Shown: positions 50,311 to 60,845 of the stretch, piece after piece
How positions within the stretch are numbered: position 1 is the first letter of the stretch
Layout of the letters: every line of letters begins with the position of its first letter
Source: an uncultured Ectothiorhodospiraceae bacterium
GTDB taxonomy: Bacteria; Pseudomonadota; Gammaproteobacteria; UBA9214
Reading direction: 5' to 3'
Assembly: GCA_947259415.1 (NCBI GenBank)
Contig: CAMYMI010000018.1
Coordinates: 1-64,000, forward strand
DNA length: 64,000 bases
Program-made: the position numbers and the translations under genes
The notes under the pieces: generated by a model
The model's input: only the letters and a program-made list of their open reading frames with translations
The model's database searches: none
What the model was told of the DNA's origin: nothing

Positions 50311-53019
50311 ATGCAGGACACCAACACCGCGACGGACATATCTGAACGTTATGAATCATGGTTCGGCACAGAGGCGCTGGACACTGAGCTCGCCACCAAC
50401 AGCTCCTCCCTGCCTGCATTCAAACAGTTTCTGGAAAACAGCCAGGCAACACTGAAAAGCAAATTCGAACTCGGGCTCGGGGCTCCGACCCTGATTGCGG
50501 CACGCTCCTGGCTGGTTGACCAGGTACTGACACGTACCTGGGACAGGATCATGGGAACCGATGCCGAGACCGCTGCCTTCATCGCCGTGGGCGGCTACGG
50601 GCGCGGTGAACTGATGCCCGGTTCGGATATCGACCTCATGGTCCTGCTTCCCGAAATACAGGGCGAGCACCTCAATTCGAAACTTGAATCCCTGCTGGTA
50701 TTCCTCTGGGATATCGGACTGGAAGTGGGTCACAGTGTGCGTACAGTCAATGACTGTATCGAGCAATCACTCGCCGACATCACCGTCATCACCAATCTGA
50801 TGGAAGCCCGTCTGCTGGCCGGTGACGAAGCGTTGTTCCGGGAGATGCGCGTCAGTGTGGCTCCCGACAGGATCTGGAACAGCACCGACTTCTTCAAAGA
50901 GAAACACGCAGAGCAGATCAGACGCTATCACAAATATCATGACACCGCCTACAACCTGGAACCAAACGTCAAGGAAAGCCCCGGCGGTCTGCGTGACATC
51001 CAGATGATCGCCTGGGTGACCAACCGTCACTTCGGCTCCGGATTACTCGAGGATCTTGTCAGCCACGACTTTTTGACCGAGGACGAATACCACACCCTGG
51101 TGGAAGGCAGAAATCTCCTCTGGGAAATCCGGTTCGCCTTGCACGCACTGACCGGGCGCGGCGAGGACCGTCTGCTGTTTGACTACCAGCGCACCCTGGC
51201 CGAACAGTTCGGCTTCCGTGACCAGGAAGACCGCCTTGGCGTCGAGGCCTTCATGAAACAGTATTACCGGACAGTCATGGAATTAAGTCGCCTCAACGAG
51301 ATGCTGCTGCAGTTGTTCCAGGAGAAGATCCTGTTTGCGGAAGGGTCCGGAGAAAGCGTGCGTATCAACAAGCGCTTCCAGGCAAAGAACGGCTACCTTG
51401 ATGTCGCCGATGACAATGTATTCCAGAACTATCCCTTCGCTCTGCTAGAGATCTTCCTGCTGCTCGAGCAGAACCAGGAGTTAAAGGGCATACGCGCCGA
51501 CACGATCCGTGCCATCCGGAAACACTGCCACCTGATCGACGAAAAATTTCGGGACGACATCCGTGCCAGAAGCCTTTTCATGGAGATCATCAAGCAGCCC
51601 AGAGGTGTCACGCATGTGCTGCGGCGAATGAATATGTACGGAATTCTCGCGGCCTACATACCGGCATTCGAGAAGATCACCGGGCTCATGCAGTACGACC
51701 TTTTCCATGCCTACACCGTTGACGAGCATATCCTGTTCGTCGTGCGCAACATGCGCCGTCTGACCATACCCGAATTTTCGGACGAACTGCCTCAATGCAG
51801 CCGCATCATAACCACCATACCGAAACCCGAACTGCTTTACCTTGCCGGTCTCTTCCATGATATCGCCAAGGGTCGCGGCGGCGATCACTCCACGCTTGGC
51901 GCGGAGGATGCCCGTGAATTCTGCGAAAAACATCATCTCAGCAGCTACGATACGCGGCTGGTCATCTGGCTGGTGAATAACCATCTGACGATGTCCTCCG
52001 TGGCTCAGCGCGAGGACATCAGCGACCCGGTCGTGGTCAATCGTTTCGCGCGACTGGTCGAGGATCCGGTGCGACTGGATTACCTCTTTCTGCTCACCGT
52101 GTGCGATATCCGCGGCACCAACCCGGAACTCTGGAACAACTGGAAACACACCCTGCTCATGCAACTCTACTACAGCACCCGACGCGCGCTGCAGCGCGGT
52201 TTGCAGGACCCGCTGGAGCGTGCCGAGCATATCCTGCAGGTCCAGCAGGAGGCGCGTCGTCTGCTGGGCAGCATCGCGCCACCAGTTAAACGGCCCGATG
52301 ACATATGGCAGAACATCGATGAGGAATATTTCCAGCGCCATTCACCTGACCAGGTCGCCTGGCATACCCGCCTGCTTGCCGGACTGCAGGACGCGAACGC
52401 CAGTATTGTCAGCGTACAACCGGTCACCGAACGCGGCAGCACGGAAATATTCATCTATGCCCGTGCCTCGGACGAGTTGTTCACCCTGATTACCGCGGTA
52501 CTCGACCAGCTGGGACTGGATGTCGTCGATGCCGGCATCACCACCACCCATGACGGCCATGTGCTGAACACCTTCCATGTACTCGAGACCTCCGGTGAAC
52601 CGGCTGGCAATGACCTGCGCGTAGAAGAGATCCGCAGTGCCCTGCTCCGGGAAATCGAGAATGGCGGACGTGATGAATGGCATGTGTCGCGCAGAATACC
52701 GCGTGAGTACCGCCATTTCCCGATTCAGACCCGCATCGAATTCAAGCGCGACGAGGGCGACAGCCGTACCATCATGGAACTGATCACCTCGGACCACCCC
52801 GGCCTGCTATCACAGGTCGGCAAGGCCTTTATCGAATGCAAGGTCAGGCTGCTGAATGCGAAGATCATCACCCTGGGGTCGCGGGCCGAGGATGTTTTCT
52901 ATATCACCGACCGCGATAACCGGCCCATCAAGGACGCCGGTCAGATCGAGTGCCTAGAAAAGGCATTGCATAAACACCTCGACAAGAAACAGCACGAGGA
53001 GCCTCCCCTATTCCACTAA
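50311..53019 (+). CDS. glnD: Bifunctional uridylyltransferase/uridylyl-removing enzyme GlnD
   Basis: GlnD senses glutamine and modifies the PII protein to control nitrogen metabolism. The 902-residue protein has the nucleotidyltransferase motif GGYGRGELMPGSDIDLMVLL near residue 94. The block NLEPNVKESPGGLRDIQMI is near residue 217. The HD phosphohydrolase domain contains LFHDIAKGRGGDHSTLGAED near residue 515. Two C-terminal ACT domains (from about residues 710 and 815, the second with LITSDHPGLLSQVGKAFIEC) bind glutamine. It is co-directional with map and ends with a four-base overlap against the convergent VOC gene. Confidence 0.97.
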   Translation: MQDTNTATDISERYESWFGTEALDTELATNSSSLPAFKQFLENSQATLKSKFELGLGAPTLIAARSWLVDQVLTRTWDRIMGTDAETAAFIAVGGYGRGELMPGSDIDLMVLLPEIQGEHLNSKLESLLVFLWDIGLEVGHSVRTVNDCIEQSLADITVITNLMEARLLAGDEALFREMRVSVAPDRIWNSTDFFKEKHAEQIRRYHKYHDTAYNLEPNVKESPGGLRDIQMIAWVTNRHFGSGLLEDLVSHDFLTEDEYHTLVEGRNLLWEIRFALHALTGRGEDRLLFDYQRTLAEQFGFRDQEDRLGVEAFMKQYYRTVMELSRLNEMLLQLFQEKILFAEGSGESVRINKRFQAKNGYLDVADDNVFQNYPFALLEIFLLLEQNQELKGIRADTIRAIRKHCHLIDEKFRDDIRARSLFMEIIKQPRGVTHVLRRMNMYGILAAYIPAFEKITGLMQYDLFHAYTVDEHILFVVRNMRRLTIPEFSDELPQCSRIITTIPKPELLYLAGLFHDIAKGRGGDHSTLGAEDAREFCEKHHLSSYDTRLVIWLVNNHLTMSSVAQREDISDPVVVNRFARLVEDPVRLDYLFLLTVCDIRGTNPELWNNWKHTLLMQLYYSTRRALQRGLQDPLERAEHILQVQQEARRLLGSIAPPVKRPDDIWQNIDEEYFQRHSPDQVAWHTRLLAGLQDANASIVSVQPVTERGSTEIFIYARASDELFTLITAVLDQLGLDVVDAGITTTHDGHVLNTFHVLETSGEPAGNDLRVEEIRSALLREIENGGRDEWHVSRRIPREYRHFPIQTRIEFKRDEGDSRTIMELITSDHPGLLSQVGKAFIECKVRLLNAKIITLGSRAEDVFYITDRDNRPIKDAGQIECLEKALHKHLDKKQHEEPPLFH

Positions 53020-53396
53020 CCCGCCTTCTGCTCAACGATTTCCACGGCATTGCCATCCGGGTCACGGCAGAACAGGGCGCTGCGCCCAGAGCGGCTCAGC
53101 GTGTACGTGATGCCATTTTCCTCCAGCGCCTGGCGCAGGCCCTCAATGTCTCCGACGACGAGCGCGAAATGCCGGTCCCGGCCGCCATGCACCGATGCTG
53201 TTTCAGCTGCCAGCTGTTGCGGCAACTCGATCAGGTGCAATTGCTGTTGCCCGATACGCAGCCAGGCCCCGGGGAAACCCATTTCCGGTCGGCCGGGATC
53301 CAGCGGCAGCCCCAGCACGCCATGATAGAAGTCCAGGGCGCGCTGTGTGTCACTGACCAGCAGACTGACATGATGTATGCCAAATATCGCTGTCAT
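53016..53396 (-). CDS. VOC (glyoxalase/dioxygenase fold) family protein
   Basis: This 126-residue protein has the two beta-alpha-beta-beta-beta modules of the vicinal oxygen chelate fold. FGIHHVSLLVSDTQRALDFY is at the N-terminus, QQQLHLIELPQ near residue 50, DRHFALVVGDIEGLRQALEE near 74, and CRDPDGNAVEIVEQ near the end. Metal ligands (His8, Glu58, His76, Glu122 by rough count) seem to be in place. Such proteins include glyoxalase I and fosfomycin-resistance enzymes; the substrate here is unknown. It overlaps the end of glnD by four bases on the opposite strand and abuts the EamA gene upstream. Confidence 0.85.
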   Translation of the reverse strand: MTAIFGIHHVSLLVSDTQRALDFYHGVLGLPLDPGRPEMGFPGAWLRIGQQQLHLIELPQQLAAETASVHGGRDRHFALVVGDIEGLRQALEENGITYTLSRSGRSALFCRDPDGNAVEIVEQKAG

Positions 53397-54280
53397 TACA
53401 TGTCACCCGTATGAATGCGCGCGGCCAGATAGGCCGCCGAGACGATCATGGCACCACCGACCCATTCACGGACCAGCACGATCTCGTCCGTCAGCAACAG
53501 TGAAGAAACTGCGCCGATGACCAGCTCGAACAGCAGGATAACGGCCGAACGGTGTAGCGGCATGTGACTGACGCCGTACTGGACGGCGACGGTCATGACC
53601 AGGAACCCGCACAGGCCCAGGGCAATGGCGGCCAGCATAACACCGCTGCCGATATCCGGCAGGCTGGCCTGACTGTATGCAATCCAGACTATAGCGACCA
53701 GCACCACGCCCATCCAGCTGCTAACCGATTTGAGCCAGACACCCACGTGGTGCATCTTGCGCACATAGACATTACTCAGCGCAAAGGCGAACCCGGAGGA
53801 TACAGCCAGCCAGTCGGCCTCGTCGCGCGGCCAGGGCATGCCGATGGTCTCATCCCAGAGCATGACCATTGCCCCGCAGACGGCGATGACAAAGACCAGC
53901 AATGACTTGCCGTCCAGCCGCTCTCCCAGCATCAACCAGCCAAGACAGACCGCCCAGAACGGGGACAGGTAAAACAGCAATAGCACCCGTACCACGGTGC
54001 CGTCCAGGACCGCCATGATGAAGGCAACATTGCACCAACCGGCTGCCAGACCCATCAGTGCGAGATAGAGCAGGTTCTCCTGCAGCGCCCGGTGGTCACG
54101 CCCGAAGATCCAGATACAGACCGCCAGGGCTGCGCCGTAGCTGATCGTGGCACTCCAGAGCCCGGCCAGGCCCTGCGCCTCGAGCAGGCGCAGCGGATAC
54201 CAGACGATTCCCCAGAGGGTCGCCGTGAACAGCAGGCTGGCTACCGGAAGCAACTGGTGCTGTTGTTTGGTCGTGTTCAT
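53396..54280 (-). CDS. EamA/DMT-family inner-membrane transporter
   Basis: This 294-residue protein has about ten membrane helices arranged as two EamA repeats, each ending in the typical LLLFYLSPFWAVCLGWLMLG (near residue 100) or ILLFELVIGAVSSLLLTDEI (near residue 245) pattern. The family exports metabolites such as amino acids and their precursors. The substrate cannot be told from sequence. It lies upstream of the VOC gene on the minus strand with a one-base overlap, so the two are probably one transcript set into the plus-strand glnD-dap block. Confidence 0.88.
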   Translation of the reverse strand: MNTTKQQHQLLPVASLLFTATLWGIVWYPLRLLEAQGLAGLWSATISYGAALAVCIWIFGRDHRALQENLLYLALMGLAAGWCNVAFIMAVLDGTVVRVLLLFYLSPFWAVCLGWLMLGERLDGKSLLVFVIAVCGAMVMLWDETIGMPWPRDEADWLAVSSGFAFALSNVYVRKMHHVGVWLKSVSSWMGVVLVAIVWIAYSQASLPDIGSGVMLAAIALGLCGFLVMTVAVQYGVSHMPLHRSAVILLFELVIGAVSSLLLTDEIVLVREWVGGAMIVSAAYLAARIHTGDM

Positions 54281-54386
54281 CGCATACCGTATAATTTCAC
54301 CGCAAAACAGGCAGTGGCAGATTATTGCCAGCCATCATCGTGACCCACATCCCGTTCCGACAACATACCATCACCCCCGAGCCTGC

Positions 54387-55583
54387 ATGAATCCCGACCT
54401 GTCACGCTTGCAACCCTACCCGTTCGAACGCTTGGCAGAGCTGAATGCCGGTGCCACCGTGCCCGAAGGCATGGCACCGATCGCATTGTCCATAGGTGAG
54501 CCCAAGCACACCACGCCCGGTTTTATCACGGAAGAAGTGATCACCCACCTGCACGGTCTGTCGAACTACCCGACCACGCGCGGCATACCCGAACTGCGTT
54601 CCACGATCGCGGCCTGGCTGACCCGGCGCTTTACGCTCCCCGGCGACAGTCTTGATCCGGAGCGCCAGGTACTCCCGGTTAACGGCACGCGCGAGGCCTT
54701 GTTCGCATTCGCACAATGCGTAGTGGACCGGACCACGGACCCGGTTGTGCTGATGCCCAATCCGTTCTACCAGATCTACGAAGGCGCCGCCCTGCTGGCC
54801 GGTGCCGAACCGGTGTTCATGAACACCACAACGGCGACCGGCTATCTGCCGGACCTTGACAGCATCCCCGCGGCCGTCTGGTCACGCTGCCAGATTGTCT
54901 ACATCTGCACGCCTGCCAATCCGACCGGTGCGGTCATGGACATCACGTCCCTGCAAAAACTGATACAGCTCGCCGACCGGCACGACTTTATCATCGCCTC
55001 GGATGAATGTTACTCGGAAATCTATCTGGACGAGAACGCCGCACCCCCCGGGCTGCTGCAGGCGGCCGCCACCATGGGTCGGGATGACTTCAGCCGCTGC
55101 ATGGTATTTCACAGCCTCTCGAAGCGCTCCAATGCCCCCGGCCTGCGCTCCGGTTTCGTAGCCGGGGATGCCAGCCTGATCGAGGCATTCCTGCGCTATC
55201 GTACCTATCACGGCTGCGCCATGCCGCCCGCAACCCAGGCTGCGAGCATCCGCGCCTGGGAGGATGAGGTCCATGTTGCAGCCAACCGAAAGCTGTACCG
55301 GGAGAAATTCTCGGCGGTGCTCGAGATCCTGGCACCGATCCTCGATGTGCCGCAACCGCCGGCCGGCTTCTATCTCTGGCCTGTTACACCGATCGATGAC
55401 TGCGAGTTTGCCCACGGCCTTCTGGAACAGCAGAATGTCAGGGTGCTGCCGGGCAGCTACCTGTCACGCAGTTCCAATGGGATCAACCCGGGAAACGGGC
55501 ATGTGCGCATCGCCCTGGTGCCCCCCCTGGAGGACTGCATAGAAGCCGCGCAACGGATTAAATCGTATCTTGTCAGTCTGTAG
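54387..55583 (+). CDS. dapC: Succinyldiaminopimelate transaminase
   Basis: From the ATG at 54387 this is a 398-residue fold-type I aminotransferase beginning MNPDLSRLQPYPFERLAELN, the usual DapC N-terminus. The PLP lysine is in FHSLSKRSNAPGLRSGFVAG near residue 240, and YICTPANPTGAVMDI near 175 is the cofactor region. It acts in the succinylase branch of lysine and diaminopimelate synthesis. The next gene is dapD and dapE follows, which supports the assignment. A much longer in-frame ATG at 54147 lies antisense within the EamA gene and is rejected. Confidence 0.95.
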   Translation: MNPDLSRLQPYPFERLAELNAGATVPEGMAPIALSIGEPKHTTPGFITEEVITHLHGLSNYPTTRGIPELRSTIAAWLTRRFTLPGDSLDPERQVLPVNGTREALFAFAQCVVDRTTDPVVLMPNPFYQIYEGAALLAGAEPVFMNTTTATGYLPDLDSIPAAVWSRCQIVYICTPANPTGAVMDITSLQKLIQLADRHDFIIASDECYSEIYLDENAAPPGLLQAAATMGRDDFSRCMVFHSLSKRSNAPGLRSGFVAGDASLIEAFLRYRTYHGCAMPPATQAASIRAWEDEVHVAANRKLYREKFSAVLEILAPILDVPQPPAGFYLWPVTPIDDCEFAHGLLEQQNVRVLPGSYLSRSSNGINPGNGHVRIALVPPLEDCIEAAQRIKSYLVSL

Positions 55584-55637
55584 GCAGTTATCATAAGCGG
55601 CTGACAGAAATCATGAACCCCAGGGAGCAACCGCAGC

Positions 55638-56459
55638 ATGACTGACATTCAGGCCACGATTGAGGAAGCCTTCGAGCGACGTACGGACATCACCCCGCGC
55701 AATGTGGACACGCATGTAAAGGAAGCCACACTGGAGGCAATCGACCTGCTTGATCGCGGCGTTGCCCGGGTTGCAGAGAAGAAGGATGGCCAGTGGGTGG
55801 TGAACGACTGGCTCAAGAAGGCCGTGCTGCTGTCTTTCCGTATCGAGGACAATGTCTTTATCAAGGGTGGCTTTACCAATTACTACGACAAGGTCCCCTC
55901 AAAGTACGCGGACACAAACTCACGCGAATTTCGCGAGGGCGGCGTGCGGGTCGTCCCGCCGGCCACGGCGCGCAAAGGTGCCTTCATTTCCCCGGGCGCC
56001 ATACTCATGCCCTCGTATGTCAACATCGGCGCCTACGTCGACAGCGGCACCATGGTAGACACCTGGTCAACGGTGGGCTCCTGTGCCCAGATCGGCAAAA
56101 ATGTCCACCTGTCGGGCGGTGTCGGTATCGGCGGTGTACTCGAACCGGTACAGGCCAGTCCCACCATTATCGAAGACAATTGCTTCATCGGTGCACGCTC
56201 CGAGGTGGTTGAAGGTGTGATTGTCGAGGAAGGCTCGGTGATCTCCATGGGTGTGTATATCGGTCAGAGCACGCGCATCTATGACCGTACGACTGATGAG
56301 ATCCTCTATGGCCGGGTACCGGCGGGTTCCGTCGTGGTCTCGGGCAACCTGCCGTCCAAGGATGGCAAGTACAGCCTGTACTGTGCCGTCATCGTCAAGC
56401 GCGTCGACGAAAAGACCCGCTCCAAGGTCGGCATCAACGAGCTGCTGCGGGATATCTAA
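55638..56459 (+). CDS. dapD: Tetrahydrodipicolinate N-succinyltransferase
   Basis: This 273-residue hexapeptide-repeat enzyme succinylates tetrahydrodipicolinate before transamination by DapC. The N-terminal helical region contains [40 protein letters not shown] near residue 65 and the repeat region from about 105, with [20 protein letters not shown] and [20 protein letters not shown], are diagnostic. An upstream CAGGGAGCAA (55620-55629) provides a ribosome binding site. It is 54 bases downstream of dapC. Confidence 0.97.
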   Translation: MTDIQATIEEAFERRTDITPRNVDTHVKEATLEAIDLLDRGVARVAEKKDGQWVVNDWLKKAVLLSFRIEDNVFIKGGFTNYYDKVPSKYADTNSREFREGGVRVVPPATARKGAFISPGAILMPSYVNIGAYVDSGTMVDTWSTVGSCAQIGKNVHLSGGVGIGGVLEPVQASPTIIEDNCFIGARSEVVEGVIVEEGSVISMGVYIGQSTRIYDRTTDEILYGRVPAGSVVVSGNLPSKDGKYSLYCAVIVKRVDEKTRSKVGINELLRDI

Positions 56460-56470
56460 AAATACTGTCT

Positions 56471-56864
56471 CACCGCAAAGACGCAAAGGACACAAAGTAA
56501 ACCCATATCATTGCAAAAATCTTCCTGTAGGAGCAGCCTCATGGCCGCGATTCGCGCCGGAGGACGACGCTCCTGCAGGTTACAGCAAGACCTCACCATT
56601 GGTGAATTCCAGAAACGTGTTGGAATATGTAGTACGTTCCATATATTACAAGGTGAAATCGGTATACAGACTGAAAATCATACAACTACCAGGCAAATAC
56701 AATTACTGCAAAGACCCGAAATCTTACCCAACACTCCCGCGAAGGTGGGAGCCAATGCATTGACTAATTATACATTTGTTCTGCATGGATAATTTTGGAT
56801 GGTAGTCTTGCTCGCACACCCAACAGCATTTCTCTTCTTTGTGTCCTTTGCGTCTTTGCGGTGA
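56471..56864. repeat. Dispersed palindromic repeat, copy R3, with nested REP-like hairpins
   Basis: The 441-base spacer 56460-56900 has no supportable gene and is filled by this element. Its ends, CACCGCAAAGACGCAAAGGA... at 56471 and ...TCCTTTGCGTCTTTGCGGTG to 56864, are perfect inverted repeats of 27 bases. The inner sequence at 56813-56829 matches that of R2 in reverse orientation. The core is about 340 bases, much longer than in R2. It contains a REP-like hairpin at 56524-56579 and a second small hairpin near 56727-56744 (CTCCCGCGAAGGTGGGAG), so other DNA seems to have entered the element. Confidence 0.88.
56524..56579. repeat. REP-like hairpin nested in repeat R3
   Basis: CCTGTAGGAGC at 56524 and GCTCCTGCAGG ending at 56579 pair with one mismatch, and the interior GGCCGCGATTCGCGCC adds a second GC-rich stem. 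This GTAGGAGC...GCCGCGA pattern resembles REP-type repeats scattered in Pseudomonas, Xanthomonas and relatives. Such elements are usually mobilised by RAYT transposases; none is in this window. Confidence 0.7.
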
Positions 56865-56900
56865 ATACTGACTTTGCAATAAACCGGGATTCTGTAAAAA

Positions 56901-58387
<1,487 letters not shown>

Positions 58388-58397
58388 GATAACCATA

Positions 58398-59300
58398 ATG
58401 AACTCAATATCCGGCTCGCGACCCCGACTGAACCACAGCCTGCAACGCTTCTGTGGCGCACTCCTGCCACTGCTGCTGCTATCCGCCTGCTCGATGGGCA
58501 CCGTGGTGGTGCGCAGTACCCAGACAATCCTCGACAGCGGCATTGTTGCCATGAACCGGGAAACCGACCTGGACCTGGCGAAAGCCGCCATGCCGGCCAA
58601 CCTCAAACTACTGGAAGGCATGCTCATCGAGGACCCCGGTAACCAGCCACTGCGGCTGTATGCGGCCGAGGGCTTCTACGGTTATGCCTATGGGTTTGTC
58701 GAAATCGAGGACAGGGAACGGGCGAAACAACTCTATCGCCGCTGCTATGAGCACGCGCGCCTGGCCCTGTCACAATCCGGGGTATCCCTGGATCCCGAGA
58801 TCAGCACGGAGCAAGAGTTCGAGACGGCGGTTGCCAGGGCCGGGAAAGCGGCCGTGCCCGCGATGTTCTGGACCGCCTCCTGCCTCGGCAACTGGGTTAA
58901 CCTGAACCGTGACAATCCCGCCGGGATCGCCGAACTTTCCAGTACCGCAATTCTCATGCGCCGCGTGCTGGAGCTTGACGAGACCTTCTATTACGGCGGG
59001 GCCCACCTGTTCTTCGGCGTCTTCTACGGTGGCCGGGCACCCCTGTTCGGCGGCAACTACGAGCGTGCCGAACAGCACTTCGAGCGTGCCCATGAAATCA
59101 ACCAGGAACAGCTGTTACTGGTCGACCTGCTCTACGCCGAATACCTGGCCAGGCAACGCCTGGACCAGGATGCCTTCCACAAACACCTGACGCGCATCCT
59201 CGAGTCACCTGTTAACCTCAACCCGGACCTGGCGTTAATCAATGCGATAGCCAGGCAGCGTGCCGCTATCCTGATCAAATCGGAGGATGACTGGTTTTGA
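58398..59300 (+). CDS. TRAP transporter-associated lipoprotein TatT
   Basis: This 300-residue lipoprotein has a signal peptide with lipobox LSAC (Cys31). Its mature part is all alpha-helical with TPR-like repeats, including LYAAEGFYGYAYGFVEIEDR near residue 91, RAKQLYRRCYEHARLAL and EIPG-free segments such as NWVNLNRDNP near 170. This is the TRAP transporter TatT component family. Work on the Treponema pallidum member shows a trimeric lipoprotein with pores that partners the TRAP binding protein. Here the partner dctP follows with a four-base overlap. No strong Shine-Dalgarno is seen. Confidence 0.85.
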   Translation: MNSISGSRPRLNHSLQRFCGALLPLLLLSACSMGTVVVRSTQTILDSGIVAMNRETDLDLAKAAMPANLKLLEGMLIEDPGNQPLRLYAAEGFYGYAYGFVEIEDRERAKQLYRRCYEHARLALSQSGVSLDPEISTEQEFETAVARAGKAAVPAMFWTASCLGNWVNLNRDNPAGIAELSSTAILMRRVLELDETFYYGGAHLFFGVFYGGRAPLFGGNYERAEQHFERAHEINQEQLLLVDLLYAEYLARQRLDQDAFHKHLTRILESPVNLNPDLALINAIARQRAAILIKSEDDWF

Positions 59301-60361
59301 GGCACAGTTACTCGCGTCGGGCACGTCATTTCATCGCCTGCATCGGGTGGTGTCTTGTCCTGTCTGCCAGCCTGCCGGCCATGGCCGAAAAGACCTATGA
59401 ACTCAAGTTCGCCACCCTGGCCCCGGTCGGCTCTACCTGGGCGAACCTGCTGCAGGAATGGGCCGATGAAGTGAAGCAGCAGAGTGACGGGCGGCTGGTA
59501 TTCAAGATCTATCCGGGCGGTGTCCAGGGTGACGAGCCGGATGTCCTCAAGAAGATCCGCTTCGGCCAGCTGCATGGCGGCGCCTTTACCGGTTACGGTA
59601 TCGGGCATATCTACTCACCGGCCCGCGCCCTCGAACTCCCCTTCCTGTACAGTGGCATCGACGAAATCGATTATGTCCGCAACCATTTCATGGGGGATAT
59701 CGAGCAGGGCTACCGTGACAACGGCTACGAGATGCTCGGCTGGATGGAGGTGGGCTTTATCTATTTTTTCTCGAAGGAACCGATCCGCTCCCTCGATGAT
59801 CTCCAGAAACGACGCATCTGGCACTGGCAGGGCGACCCCATGGGCAAGGCCTTTTTTGATGCCAGCGGCATTGCACCGGTTCCGCTGTCGATCATCGACG
59901 TCTATACCAGCCTTTCGACCGGGCTGATCGACACCGTCTATTGCCCACCACTGGGCGCGATTGCCCTGCAGTGGTTTAACAAGACCGGTTATGTCACCAA
60001 CGTGCCGATGGCCAACGGTATCGGTTCGCTGATCGTCTCGCGGCGCTTCTATCAGAACCTGCCCCAGGATCTGCAGAAACTGCTCAAGAGCACTGGCCAG
60101 GCCACCGGCGCAAAACTCATTGCCGCGACCCGCAAGGACAACCAGGACAGCCTGGATGTCCTGCGCAGCAAGGGGATGAAATTCGTCCTCGACCCGGAGG
60201 ACCTGGATGAGGCACAGGTCAACGACATCAGCACCCGGGCAGCGCAAAGCCTGATGGACAGCGGTTACATCCCGCAAGCCATCATTACCAGCATACAGCA
60301 GTGGCTTGCCGAATACCGGGCAGACAAAGAGCAGCAAGAAAGCATCAATGCTGATCCCTGA
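59297..60361 (+). CDS. dctP: TRAP transporter substrate-binding protein (DctP family, TatT-partnered)
   Basis: This 354-residue periplasmic protein starts at a TTG that overlaps the tatT stop (TTGA). A signal peptide ends near residue 30 (LPAMA). The mature part begins YELKFATLAPVGSTWANLLQ, a clear DctP start, and KIRFGQLHGGAFTGYGIG follows. In most DctP proteins a conserved arginine that clamps the ligand carboxylate sits in a K-I-R motif. Here the equivalent segment is LQKRRIWHWQGDPM, so the position (residue 175) is tryptophan. This suggests a ligand that is not a simple carboxylate, possibly hydrophobic. The downstream dctQ and dctM encode the permease. Confidence 0.92.
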   Translation: MRHSYSRRARHFIACIGWCLVLSASLPAMAEKTYELKFATLAPVGSTWANLLQEWADEVKQQSDGRLVFKIYPGGVQGDEPDVLKKIRFGQLHGGAFTGYGIGHIYSPARALELPFLYSGIDEIDYVRNHFMGDIEQGYRDNGYEMLGWMEVGFIYFFSKEPIRSLDDLQKRRIWHWQGDPMGKAFFDASGIAPVPLSIIDVYTSLSTGLIDTVYCPPLGAIALQWFNKTGYVTNVPMANGIGSLIVSRRFYQNLPQDLQKLLKSTGQATGAKLIAATRKDNQDSLDVLRSKGMKFVLDPEDLDEAQVNDISTRAAQSLMDSGYIPQAIITSIQQWLAEYRADKEQQESINADP

Positions 60362-60845
60362 ACCCGCCTGGATCAGCAATTTCCGCCATGCCCTGCTGCG
60401 CATGGAAACGCTGGTTGCCGGGGGGTCGCTGCTGTTGTTGCTGGGGCTGATCTTCGGGCAGGTACTGGCGCGTAATTTCTTCGACTCCAGCATCCCGTCA
60501 GCCGATATCCTGTCGCGCTATCTGGTCCTCTATGTGACCTTCTTCGGTGGTGCACTCGCGATCGACTACGACAAGCACATCCGCCTCGACGTCATCGCAG
60601 CCTGCCTGCCCCTCGAGCGCTGCCGCAAGTTCCGTCCGCCCCTGTACCTGATCTCGGCCGTGGTGTGCGCCATCTTTGCCTGGGCGGCCGGCCGCTTCTG
60701 GTATGACGACTGGCAATACGTTGCCGAACATGAACGCTGGGCGTCCATCCTGGCACTGGTCACGCCGTTAGGCTTTGGCCTGCTGGCACTTAATTTCCTG
60801 CTTTCCGGCCTGTTTGCGCCCCGTAGCGACGTGCCGGCGCAATGA
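60348..60845 (+). CDS. dctQ: TRAP transporter small permease subunit DctQ
   Basis: From the ATG at 60348 this is a 165-residue membrane protein with four helices, typical of DctQ. GGSLLLLLGLIFGQVLARNF near residue 25 is followed by SADILSRYLVLYVTFFGGAL and then AIDYDKHIRLDVIAACL, the conserved polar loop of the family. The start lies within the last 14 bases of dctP, and its stop overlaps dctM by four bases. An ATG at 60306 is in frame but falls deeper inside dctP. Confidence 0.93.
   Translation: MLIPEPAWISNFRHALLRMETLVAGGSLLLLLGLIFGQVLARNFFDSSIPSADILSRYLVLYVTFFGGALAIDYDKHIRLDVIAACLPLERCRKFRPPLYLISAVVCAIFAWAAGRFWYDDWQYVAEHERWASILALVTPLGFGLLALNFLLSGLFAPRSDVPAQ

Noticed and set aside
54147-54386. 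N-terminal extension of dapC from an ATG at 54147
   Set aside because: It would lie antisense inside the EamA gene, and the added residues look unlike any DapC. The ATG at 54387 gives the normal N-terminus.
56460-56900. Short open frames of 60-170 codons in the dapD-yffB spacer, one of them overlapping the end of dapD
   Set aside because: They translate palindromic repeat DNA and have no family resemblance. They are by-products of the repeat R3.
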